Assembly (NCBI GenBank): GCA_963754285.1
Contig: CAVWFN010000002.1
Span: 186,001 to 250,000, forward strand
DNA from: RYN-133 sp963754285
Lineage (GTDB): Bacteria > Actinomycetota > Actinomycetes > Mycobacteriales > Jatrophihabitantaceae
Direction: 5' to 3'
Length of the DNA stretch: 64,000 nt
Below the pieces are notes generated by a model that was given only the letters and a program-made list of their open reading frames with translations, did not search any database and had not been told where the DNA came from. Shown piece by piece: positions 18,106-29,564 of the stretch; position 1 is the first letter of the stretch, and the number at the start of each line of letters is the position of its first letter. The position numbers and the translations under genes were made by a program.

Positions 18106-18168
18106 ATGAAAACGATCTCGCGTCAGCGGCGCGCACACCGTGCCCGAAACCGTGGTCGGTACACCTAG
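18106..18168 (+). CDS. Possible 20-residue basic peptide
   Basis: MKTISRQRRAHRARNRGRYT is encoded from ATG 18106 to TAG 18168, with GGAG 9 nt upstream. It overlaps by 4 bp the end of the opposite-strand acidic protein gene. It may be a real micropeptide or chance; no homology can be judged. Apart from this, the 18024-18164 gap holds nothing I recognise. Confidence 0.2.
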   Translation: MKTISRQRRAHRARNRGRYT

Positions 18169-18416
18169 CCGGTCTTGCCGGTGTCATCGTCGCCGTCTTG
18201 GTCGACGAGCGGCCCGCTCGGGTCCCGGTCCGACGATGTGTCGACCTCGCGCATCTGTTCCAGCCGCGAGTCACCCGACTCTGCCTGTCCCGATGGCGTA
18301 TGGACGCCATCGATCTGACTGCCGGATTCTGCATTCGCTACTGCGGCGTCGATGTCAGGGCCGCCGCGCGATTCGTCCGGCGAACCGAGAGAGTCTGACG
18401 TTCGCTGATCGGTCAT
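18165..18416 (-). CDS. Small acidic hydrophilic protein of unknown function
   Basis: The 83-residue protein is rich in Asp, Ser and Gly, with no hydrophobic segment and no recognisable motif. It looks disordered (DSLGSPDESRGGPDIDAAVA and a DQDGDDDTGKTG tail). The start at 18416 is chosen over one 42 bp upstream because AGGAG lies 6 nt before it. Hydrophilic proteins like this are often stress-related, but nothing here proves a role. Confidence 0.55.
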   Translation of the reverse strand: MTDQRTSDSLGSPDESRGGPDIDAAVANAESGSQIDGVHTPSGQAESGDSRLEQMREVDTSSDRDPSGPLVDQDGDDDTGKTG

Positions 18417-18464
18417 GTGTTTCTCCTGTGCCTGGGTCGGACGGACGGTGAGAGCCACTGAGAG

Positions 18465-18995
18465 CTACATAGCCATCAACATGTAGACAGTGGCGGCGTT
18501 CATGGCCAACTGGCAGCCCGCGGCCAGCGCGGGCGTGCGAGGCAATCCGACGGTGGCCGGCCGGGTCACGGTCCAGGCCGCGACTCCCAGCGTCGCGACG
18601 AGCAGCGCGCCGACCACGGTCGGCGAGCCGGCCGACATCGTCATTCGGGACATCGACGGCGTCGCGGTGGACGGCACGGCGAGCATGTAGACCATGGCCG
18701 CGCAGCCGACGACCAGGCGTATCGGCGGCCCGAGGGCTCGAACGCCGTCCATGACGTAGCCGTACATGCCGCGCCACACGAACCACAGCAACGGAGCGGC
18801 GAACGCCAGAGCCAACCGCCGGCTGTCCGAGGGGGCGAGCACCCCGATCAGCATGACGCTCATGACAACGCCCATTGCCGCGTGAGTGAGATCGGCATCG
18901 CGGCGATGCGAGCGACTGCGCAGGCGCACAACGTGGAACAGCACGACACCGGCCATCGCTGCAGCGATCAGCCACCGCAGCCAGTCTGTCGACAT
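18465..18995 (-). CDS. DUF5134 family membrane protein
   Basis: About 176 residues with five to six transmembrane segments. A methionine- and histidine-containing pattern (DLTHAAMGVVMSVML, SMSRMTMSAGSP, QLAMNAATVYMLMAM) is typical of the DUF5134 family. Met-rich membrane segments suggest metal handling, but this is inference. ATG 18995 has GAGAGGGG upstream; a longer reading begins at 19046. The 140 bp upstream, before the cox genes, hold no gene. Confidence 0.7.
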   Translation of the reverse strand: MSTDWLRWLIAAAMAGVVLFHVVRLRSRSHRRDADLTHAAMGVVMSVMLIGVLAPSDSRRLALAFAAPLLWFVWRGMYGYVMDGVRALGPPIRLVVGCAAMVYMLAVPSTATPSMSRMTMSAGSPTVVGALLVATLGVAAWTVTRPATVGLPRTPALAAGCQLAMNAATVYMLMAM

Positions 18996-19135
18996 GTGTC
19001 GCCCCTCTCGCAGGGCAGCATGCGAGCCGCCGGAGGACGGCGTCAACGGCGAGTTAAGGGAGTGCTTAGGTCACCGTTGACAGCCGGTGCCGCCAGGCGC
19101 CCAATTGACCTCCCACGACAAACAGGGGGGTCGGC

Positions 19136-20011
19136 ATGCAGGTTCCTGCGCCGTTCGAGTACGAGCGGGCGACGAGCGTCGATCACGCCATCGGGCTGCT
19201 GGACCGGCTCGGCGATCGGCCGGCTGGTCGCCGGCGGGCACAGCCTGCTGCCGATGATGAAGCTCCGGCTGGCCAACTTCGAATACCTGATCGACATCAA
19301 CGACCTGCACGACGAGCTCGGCTACATCACGGTCGAAGCCGACGAGATCCGCATCGGCGCGATGACCCGGCACCGCGAACTGCTCGAATCGGCCGAGCTG
19401 GCCGACGGCGTTCCCGATCTTCGCCGACGCCGAGCGGGTGATCGCCGACCCGGTCGTGCGCAACCGGGGCACGCTGGGCGGCTCGCTGTGCCAGGCCGAC
19501 CCGTCCGAGGACCTGTCGGCGGTGTGCACCACGCTCGACGCCAGCTGCGTCATCCGCGGCACGCGACGGCGAGCGCGTGGTGACGATGGAGGACTTCCAC
19601 CGCGGCCCGTACGAGACGGCAGTCGGCGACGGCCGAGATCCTGACCGAGGTGCGCTTCCCGCTGCGGCCCGACGGCTCGAGCGCGTACGAAAAGGTCGAA
19701 CGGCGGGCCGGCGACTGGGCGGTGATCTCGGCCGGCGCGGCGGTGTGGCTGGACGGCAGCGTGATCACCGACGCCCGGGTCGGGCTGGCCGCGGTCGGGC
19801 CCAACACCACCGGCCTCCCCGAGATCTCCGAGGCGCTGCGCGGCAAGGCGCCGTCCGAGGAGCTGTACGCCCAGGCCGGCGGGATCGCCGCCCGCAGCTG
19901 CAACCCGGTCACCGACAGCGCGGCAGCGAGGACTACAAGCGTCATCTGGCCGACGAACTGACCCGGCGGCGCTGCGCCGCGCCGTCGCCCGCATCAACGG
20001 AGGAGGCCTGA
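19136..20011 (+). pseudogene. coxM: CO dehydrogenase medium FAD subunit CoxM, frameshifted as assembled
   Basis: The pieces give a complete molybdenum-hydroxylase FAD subunit: MQVPAPFEYERATSVDHAIG, then GGHSLLPMMKLRLANFEYLI, then DPVVRNRGTLGGSLCQADPS (FAD site), then EDYKRHLADELTRR. They lie in different frames because of about six single-base indels near 19206, 19408, 19562, 19635, 19918 and 19968. Most are one extra G or C; two are losses. CoxM passes electrons from the CoxS iron-sulphur clusters to the acceptor. A GGGGGG Shine-Dalgarno sequence precedes the ATG. It is either inactivated or misassembled. Confidence 0.8.
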
Positions 20012-20013
20012 TC

Positions 20014-22906
<2,893 letters not shown>

Positions 22907-22910
<4 letters not shown>

Positions 22911-23851
22911 GCCCGGGCGCAGTGCCAGTGACGGCGACGCATCGCCGGCCGGGTCCGCGAGCTGACCGGCCGAGCCGGGTGCCGTTCGTGCAGGCCGACG
23001 GTCGTCCGGGCGCCAGGTGCCGACGTCGGCCCGGCCGGCGACGACGCGATCATCCTGGCCGACGGCATCGATCGAGGGTTTCGTCGGCGGGCAGTGCGCC
23101 GAGAACTCGGTCCGGACGGCCGCGCTCGACGCCCTGCGCGACGGCGAAGCCGCTGCTGCTGCGGGTGCTGCCCGACGGCGACAGCGACGTTCCCCGAGAT
23201 CGCCCGGCGCCCAGGTCGTGGTCAACCCGTGTCTCTCCGGCGGAGCGCTGGAGATCTTCCTGCAGCCGATGCTGCCGCCGCCCGCTGGTCGACATCGTCG
23301 GCGACGACGCCGGTGGCCGAAGCGCGTCGTCACGCATCGCCGAAGTGCTCGGCTACGCCACCGCCGCTGCAGCCGGCGGCGACGTCGCTGGGCGGCGCGG
23401 CGGCGGTGATCGTGGCCAGCCAGGGCCGCGGCGAGCACGAGGCGCCTCCGGGCGGCCCTGGATGCCGGGGTCGGCTACATCGCGCTGGTGGCCAGCCGCA
23501 CGCCGCGGCGCAGCGCGGTGCTCGACGAGCTCGGGCTCGACCGACGCCGAACGCGCCCGCATCAGCACCCCGGCCGGCCTCGACATCGGCGCCCGCACCG
23601 CGCCCGAGGTCGCGCTGTCGATCATGGCCGAGGTCGATCACCGCGGTCCGATACGGCGCAAGCCTCGCGTCCCGCACCGACGGCAGCCGCGCCAACGCCC
23701 CTCCAGGTCGTCGACCCGGTGTGCGGCATGACGGTCACCGTCATGCCCGACACACCGCACCTCGTCGTCGACGGTCAGGACTTCTGGTTCTGCAGCCCCG
23801 GCTGCCGCGAGCGCTACGCCGAACGTGCGCCGGGATCACAGGATCACGGTG
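22907..23851 (+). pseudogene. XdhC/CoxF-like maturation factor with C-terminal YHS domain, heavily frameshifted
   Basis: Fragments read DDAIILADG, GFVGGQCAENSVRTAALDAL, then LGYATAAAAGGD and PAGLDIGARTAPEVALSIMA, which is the XdhC order. They are followed by a YHS metal-binding domain VVDPVCGMTVTVMPDTPHLV with WFCSPGCRERYAE. XdhC proteins insert the sulphurated molybdenum cofactor. I count about fifteen probable one-base shifts in about 800 bp, the densest part of the block. The end is set at the GTGA where the MoxR gene begins. Confidence 0.7.
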
Positions 23852-24735
23852 ACCGCGCCTTCGCCGACGTCGAGGACGTCCGCGCGTCGTCTGGACGAGC
23901 GTCGACTACCTCGTCGACGAAGGCACCGCCACCGCGCTGTTCTTTGCCGTCACCCTGGGCCAGCCGCTGCTGCTCGAGGGCGAGCCCGGTGTCGGCAAGA
24001 CATCGGCGGCCAAGGCCTTGGCCCGATCACTCGAGGCACCGTTGATCCGGTTGCAGTGCTACGAAGGGCTGACCGTCAGCGAGGCGCTCTACGAATGGAA
24101 CTACCAGCGCCAACTGTTGGCGATCCGGCTGGCTGAATCGCGGCACGAGACGCTCGAAGACGCTGACCTGTTCACCGAAGAGTTTCTGCAGGAGCGCCCC
24201 ATCCTCAAGGCGATTCGTCACGCCGGACCGACGCGCGCCGGTATTGCTGATCGACGAGATCGACCGGGCCGACGACGAGTTCGAGGCGCTGTTGTTCGAG
24301 TTCCTGGGCGAGTCCGCGATCACCATCCCCGAATTGGGCACGTTCACTGCCTCCCGCCGTCCGATCGTCGTGCTGACCTCGAACCGCAGCCGCGAGCTGC
24401 ACGACGCCTTGCGGCGCCGCTGCCTGTATCACTGGATCGACTTCCCGGCGCCGGCTCGTGCGGCCGAGATCCTGCGCCGCACCGTACCGGCCGCGAACGA
24501 GCCGCTCATCGCATCGACCACGGACTTCGTCGGGCGCGTTCGCGGGCTCGACCTCGACAAGGCGCCAGGCATGGCCGAGACGATCGACTGGGTCTCCGCC
24601 CTGTCCGTACTCGGCACCTCGGAGCTGATGCGTGACGACATCGTGCGCACGCTCAGCGCGATAGCCAAGACCCCGGACGATCGCACCGTGATCACCGAGT
24701 CGCTCGACGAACTCGGTTTCGCGACATCGCACTGA
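23849..24735 (+). pseudogene. MoxR-type AAA+ ATPase CoxD, frameshifted as assembled
   Basis: Walker A GEPGVGKTS (near 23980), sensor segments ALYEWNYQRQLL, Walker B LLIDEIDRADDEFEALLFEF and VLTSNRSRELHDALRRR identify a MoxR ATPase. In cox operons CoxD helps to build the [CuSMoO2] centre. One frame break lies near 23895, before Walker A, and another near 24240, just before Walker B. The rest to FATSH-stop is clean. It is followed after 10 bp by coxG. Confidence 0.8.
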
Positions 24736-24745
24736 CAGGAGACAG

Positions 24746-25388
24746 ATGAAGATCGACAACGAGTTCAAGGTCGGCGTACCCATCGACGAAGCGTGGAAGG
24801 TGCTCACTGACCTCGAGGACATAGCGCCCTGCTTGCCCGGCGCGCAGCTCACCGGCGTCGACGGCGACGACTACAAGGGCAAGGTGAAGATCAAGGTCGG
24901 GCCGGTCGTCAGCGAGTACACCGGTATCGCCCGGTTCGTTGAGAAGGACGACGCGACCTACCATGCCGTCATCGACGCCAAGGGCAAGGATTCGCGCGGC
25001 AACGGCAACGCATCGGCCGTCATCAACGCCCAATTGCTGGCGGACGGCGACAGCACGATCGTCAGTGTCGACACCGATCTCAACATCACGGGCAAGATCG
25101 CCCAGTTCGGCAGCGGCATGATCAAAGAAGTCTCGGCCAAACTCCTGGGACAGTTCGCCGACAACCTCGAGACCAAGCTGCTCGCACCGTCCGAGCCCGA
25201 AGCCGCGGCCGAGCCTGCCCCTGAGGATGCAGTCGGAGCGCCGTCGTTCTCGGCGCCGATCGCCGACAACGAGCCGCTGGATCTGCTGGCCATTGCAGGA
25301 TCGTCAATCACCAAGCGACTCGTCCCGCTCGCTGTTGCTGCTGTACTGGCGATCGCGGCTGATCATCGTGCGTCGTCGGACCCGGTGA
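24746..25388 (+). CDS. coxG: CoxG family protein (SRPBCC), C-terminal frameshift
   Basis: An AGGAG Shine-Dalgarno precedes MKIDNEFKVGVPIDEAWKVL. The N-terminal 150 residues are a clean CoxG/SRPBCC domain (IAPCLPGAQLTGVDGDDYKG), then an Ala/Pro/Glu linker and a C-terminal transmembrane segment ITKRLVPLAVAAVLAIA. One extra G near 25358 throws the frame. Without it the protein would end LIIVRRRTR at the TGA 25386-25388, overlapping the coxE GTG. CoxG is thought to anchor CO dehydrogenase at the membrane. Confidence 0.82.
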
Positions 25389-26577
25389 CGCGGGCCGCCT
25401 CTGCTGCTGCGCGGCGTCGATCGGTCGGCGTTCGCGGTTTCGTTCGTGGCCCGGCTCCGCGTCCGTGGCGTCAGCGCCGGCTTCACCGCGATCGACGACT
25501 TCGTCCAGGCACTCGATGCTGCGCCGCCCACGTCGCGGTCGAACCTGTACTGGACAGCGCGCATCTGCCTACTGCGCCGTCAGTCGGAACTGCCCGTGTT
25601 CGACGCGGTCTTCGCGGCCGTCTTCGACGACGCTGTGCTGGCGATGGATCCGCACGCGCGCCGCAACCCGGCCGATCAGCGATCGTCCGGCGACACGAAC
25701 GTCTCGGTGCCGAAGAAGAACGACGTGACCGACGAGGGCGAAGGGCTGCCCTGGATGACTTTGCCGCCCGCTGTCGACGCGGCCGACGATTCAGACGTCG
25801 GGCTTTCGGTACCCGAGCGCTTGCCCGCAGCGACGGCTGCGCTCGCCGACGTGCCGTTCGAGCAACTCAGCCCGCGCGAGATGCAGTTGCTCGGCCGATG
25901 GCTGGAATCGGCCGTGCGCGTCATGGCCGACCCGCCGCACCCGCCGCTCAGCCACCGATCGGAGCGGGCCTCGCGTCGCCCTTCGTCCGACCATCGCCCG
26001 CTCACGACGCACCGGGTGGGAGGCGGTCGAGCTCATCTGCGTCGAAGCCCGTCGACAAGCCACGTCGCGTCGTCATGCTGTGTGACGTCAGCCAATCGAT
26101 GCAGGCCCAGGCCATGGCCTACTTCCATCTCATGCGCGCGCTCGCGTTGACCACCGACGCCGAGGTGTTCGCGTTCGCAACGTCACTCACCCGGCTGACC
26201 ACCGTGCTCGCCCATCGTTCGGCCGACGTGGGCGATCGACCAGGCCAGCGCCAAGGTGGTCGACCGGTTCGGCGGCACCCGTATCGCCACGAACGTGCAG
26301 GCGCTGCTTGCTTCGCACCAAGGAGGAGCGGTGCGCGGCGCGATCGTCATCATCGGCTCGGACGGCTGGGACAGCGATCCGCCCGGAACGGCTGGCCGCG
26401 GCCATGGCCCGCCTGCGCCGCCGCGCCCACCGGGTGATCTGGATGAATCCTCGAGCGGGCGCGCCGGGTTTCGAACCGCGCGTCGCGTCGATGGCCGCGG
26501 CCGCTGCCCTACTGCGACGAGCTTTTGCCGGCCGACACGTTCGCCTCGCTCGCTCACGTGATCGCCGAGGTCTCCGC
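25385..26577 (+). pseudogene. coxE: CoxE-like VWA-domain protein, frameshifted as assembled
   Basis: Readable pieces are GVSAGFTAIDDFVQALDAAP, PFEQLSPREMQLLGRWLESA and the von Willebrand A core RRVVMLCDVSQSMQAQAMAY, with the DxSxS metal site, then GAIVIIGSDGWDSD. Shifts lie near 25400, 25920-26040 (several), 26231, 26389 and 26505, mostly one extra G or C. CoxE works with the MoxR ATPase CoxD in maturing the Mo-Cu centre. The true end is uncertain; it runs into the convergent LysR gene. Confidence 0.7.
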
Positions 26578-27534
26578 TCAGCTCCAGAGCGTCACGTGGA
26601 TCGAGGGCCGGAACCGTCCGACGTTGACTCCCGCGCCACGCAACATCGCCTGCGTCGCGCGGGGGGTGGTGGCGAACCGGACGAATTCGGCAGCCGCCGT
26701 CGTGGCATCGCGCCCGGGCAGGGCGAAGATGCTCCACAGGCCTTTGGCCTGCGTGTGCGCGGCCGTGACCCGCTTCAGATCGCCCTGAGCCAGATCCTGC
26801 GAGACCGAAAAGGCCAACGCGAGAGCGATCCCCTTACCTCGCTTGGCTTCCTCCAACGCGGCTGCGTGACTCTGGAAGATCTGCTGATGCGTCTCGGGGA
26901 CGTTCAACCGCCGCACCATCGTCGACACCAGTCCGGGATCGGCCGTGATAGACGGGCCCAGAAGCCAGATTTGTTCCTGGAGTTCGCTGAGACTGGGCTG
27001 CACCTTGGTCATGTCGTCGTGCGGGCTGGCCACCGCAACGACTTCGTAGTTCAACAGCGGCTTGCTGGTGACCGAGTCGTCGAGATCGCCCGGTTGTGGC
27101 CCGATTGCCACGTCGACCGCCCGACTCGCCAGCAGCCTGATGAAGTCACGCGGGTTGTGCACGCTGAGCTCGACATCGAGGTCGTCAGCTCGTCCGGCGA
27201 AGAGCTCGATCAGGCCTGGAGCCGAGTGCTCGGCGAACAGGCTCGACGTCGCTACGCGGAGCAGTCGCCGACCGGAGGCAGCCTGGCTCACCTCGAGGAT
27301 GGTGCGATCCTGCAGGCCCAGCATCTCCATCGCCCGGCTGGCGAGCCGTAGCCCGCCGGGCGTGAAGGCCAGCCCGGCGGCGGTGCGTGTGAACAGCTTG
27401 TCACCGAGTTCTTTGCGCAACTGACCCACGTGCAAGGAGATGGCCGCTTCGGAGACCTCGAGGTGGGCTGCAGCCTGTTTGACCGAACCCAAGCGCACGA
27501 CGGTGGCGAACGCGCGCAATTGGCTCGGGGTCAT
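26578..27534 (-). CDS. LysR family transcriptional regulator
   Basis: The 318-residue protein has a winged HTH at residues 2-60 (QLRAFATVVRLGSVKQAAAH, SEAAISLHVGQLRKELG) and a periplasmic-binding-protein-like effector domain. It is intact, unlike the cox genes it converges on. LysR regulators often adjoin cox operons, so control of cox by CO or carbon status is plausible but unproven. The 243 bp between its start and the next gene hold no convincing feature. Its C-terminus overlaps the uncertain end of coxE. Confidence 0.88.
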   Translation of the reverse strand: MTPSQLRAFATVVRLGSVKQAAAHLEVSEAAISLHVGQLRKELGDKLFTRTAAGLAFTPGGLRLASRAMEMLGLQDRTILEVSQAASGRRLLRVATSSLFAEHSAPGLIELFAGRADDLDVELSVHNPRDFIRLLASRAVDVAIGPQPGDLDDSVTSKPLLNYEVVAVASPHDDMTKVQPSLSELQEQIWLLGPSITADPGLVSTMVRRLNVPETHQQIFQSHAAALEEAKRGKGIALALAFSVSQDLAQGDLKRVTAAHTQAKGLWSIFALPGRDATTAAAEFVRFATTPRATQAMLRGAGVNVGRFRPSIHVTLWS

Positions 27535-27777
27535 GCCAGCCTTTTGGGTAGTCAGGCGAGATGGATGGCGTCCTCAAGTTACCTCGCCGACGCACCCCGC
27601 GTGGCTCGCCGAATCCGCACCGCAATCCCCGCCGTAGCTGCGGAATCTGATCGGGCAAGGGCCCGCAAACGCGGACCGCGGTAGCGCCTACTGAAACAAT
27701 CGCCTCGGACGTCAGGCCGCGGCGCATCCACACGACTTCGGCGTCGGGCCAAGCAGTGTCTACAGAAAAGGTGTCAA

Positions 27778-28458
27778 GTGACCTCTGGCCCAGCCAAGAC
27801 AGGGCTCTCCTTGCAAGCCGTTCTCTTCGACATGGACGGGACCATCGTCGACACCGAGCCGTACTGGATGAGTGCCGAACACGCGCTGGTCGAAGAGCAC
27901 GGTGGGACGTGGAGCGACGAGCACGCGCACGCGATCGTCGGCAACGCACTGCTCGACTCGGCGCGCTACATCCGTGAGCACGGGTCGGTCGATCTCGAGC
28001 CTGCGCAGATCGTCGATCGGCTGATCACCGACGTCGTCGCTGCGACAGTCCGCGACATTCCCTGGCAACCCGGCGCACGAGAGCTGCTGACCGTGCTCGC
28101 CGAGAACCAGGTGCCGTGCGCCCTCGTCACAATGTCGTACACCGCGCTGACGACGCCGATCACCGATCAACTTCCTGCTGACACGTTCGCCGCGGTGGTA
28201 ACGGGTGATCAGGTCAACGACGGGAAGCCGCATCCCGAGCCGTACCTCACCGCGATGGCCCGGCTCGGCGTCGACGCCTCTGGATGCGTGGCGATCGAGG
28301 ATTCGCCGACGGGAGTTGCATCCGCCGAGGCCGCCGGCTGCCTCGTCGTCGCCGTTCCGAATCACGTACCGATCGAGGCCGCACCGGGACGCATCATCGT
28401 CGACTCGTTGACCGACCTCGACCTGAACATCCTGACCGAGTTGGTTCGCCGCCGATGA
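27778..28458 (+). CDS. HAD-superfamily hydrolase (beta-phosphoglucomutase-like)
   Basis: The 226-residue protein has motif I FDMDGTIVD (nucleophile Asp and acid/base Asp), motif II VTMSY, and motifs III/IV GKPHPEPY and IEDSPTGV. An alpha-helical cap lies between. Such subfamily IA proteins hydrolyse small phosphates; the substrate is unknown. GTG is used with AAGG upstream. The stop overlaps the next ATG (ATGA). An HAD gene commonly follows metH in actinobacteria, so the cox block may interrupt an older metH-HAD neighbourhood. Confidence 0.85.
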   Translation: MTSGPAKTGLSLQAVLFDMDGTIVDTEPYWMSAEHALVEEHGGTWSDEHAHAIVGNALLDSARYIREHGSVDLEPAQIVDRLITDVVAATVRDIPWQPGARELLTVLAENQVPCALVTMSYTALTTPITDQLPADTFAAVVTGDQVNDGKPHPEPYLTAMARLGVDASGCVAIEDSPTGVASAEAAGCLVVAVPNHVPIEAAPGRIIVDSLTDLDLNILTELVRRR

Positions 28459-29564
28459 TCACCGACATCCTGCCGAGCGCGTTCGCGTTGCTCGGCGAGT
28501 CGCAGTTCGACGACACGCTCGACCTGGCCGGGCGGATCGGTCCGGTGCGGCGCATTGCGGTGGTGCTCGTCGACGGTCTCGGCTACGAACTGTTGCCACG
28601 CGCCGCTGCCACCTCGCCGTTGCTGGCGGACGTGGTCGCCGGTCACACCGGCTCCCTGTCGCGACTCGACTGCACGCTGCCGTCGACCACACCGACCAGC
28701 CTCGTGTCGTTGGCGACCGGCGTCGCGCCCGGCGAGCACGGCATCCTCGGCTTCACGGTCAACATCCCCGGCACCGATCGCGTCCTCGTCCACATCCTGT
28801 GGCGCGACGATCCTGATCCTGCGGTCTGGCAGCCGGTTCCCACCGTGTACGAACGCGCGGCCGACATCGCCAGTTCGGTTGTGCTCCCGTCGCAGTTCCG
28901 GGGGAGCGGGCTGACCGAGGCCGCGTATCGGGGCGCCACCTTCGTCGGCGTCGAGAACGACACCGACGTCGTCGAATCGATGCTCACCAGCCTGCGGGCC
29001 GGGCCCGGCTACGTCTTCGGCTATTTCGCTCGCGTCGACACCGCGGCACACGCGCACGGGATCGCGTCCCAGCAATGGGCCGACGCAGCCGCCTGGACGG
29101 GGGCGCAGCTCGAGCGGCTCGTTGCTGGACTGCCCGACGACGCCGCCCTGCTGGTCACAGCCGACCACGGTGGACTCGACGTCCCGTCGACATCGCGCCT
29201 CGACATCGCCGACGACGCACGACTCGGGGCGGGCCTTCGCGTCGTCGCCGGAGAACCCCGGTTCCGTCATCTGCACGTCGAGCCGGGCGCGGCCGAAGAC
29301 GTCCACGCCGCGTGGACCGAAGTGCTCGGTGCCCGGGCCGGGGTCTACACCCGCGAGCAAGCGGTGACCGCAGGGCTGTTCGGACCCGTGTCGCCCCAGC
29401 ATCTGCAGCGCATCGGCGATGTCGTAGTCGTGTGCAACGGTGACTGGGTGATGTTGGCCCGTGATCACGAGCCGGACGAGATCTCGAAACTCGTCGGGTT
29501 CCACGGATCGACGACCCCGGCTGAGACGGCGATCCCGCTGATCTGTTTCACCGCCCGGCCATGA
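28455..29564 (+). CDS. Alkaline phosphatase/nucleotide pyrophosphatase family protein
   Basis: The 369-residue protein has the alkaline-phosphatase fold of phosphodiesterases. VVLVDGLGYELL carries the first metal Asp, LPSTTPTSLVSL the nucleophile Thr, GYFARVDTAAHAHG and TADHGGLDVP further metal ligands. It likely cleaves phosphodiester or pyrophosphate bonds. No signal peptide is seen, so it is probably cytoplasmic. It has 4-bp overlaps with the genes on both sides, indicating one operon. Confidence 0.85.
   Translation: MITDILPSAFALLGESQFDDTLDLAGRIGPVRRIAVVLVDGLGYELLPRAAATSPLLADVVAGHTGSLSRLDCTLPSTTPTSLVSLATGVAPGEHGILGFTVNIPGTDRVLVHILWRDDPDPAVWQPVPTVYERAADIASSVVLPSQFRGSGLTEAAYRGATFVGVENDTDVVESMLTSLRAGPGYVFGYFARVDTAAHAHGIASQQWADAAAWTGAQLERLVAGLPDDAALLVTADHGGLDVPSTSRLDIADDARLGAGLRVVAGEPRFRHLHVEPGAAEDVHAAWTEVLGARAGVYTREQAVTAGLFGPVSPQHLQRIGDVVVVCNGDWVMLARDHEPDEISKLVGFHGSTTPAETAIPLICFTARP

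Noticed and set aside
27401..27949. 182-codon minus-strand frame upstream of the LysR gene
   Set aside because: It overlaps both the LysR N-terminus and the HAD gene, and its Arg-rich text has no domain.
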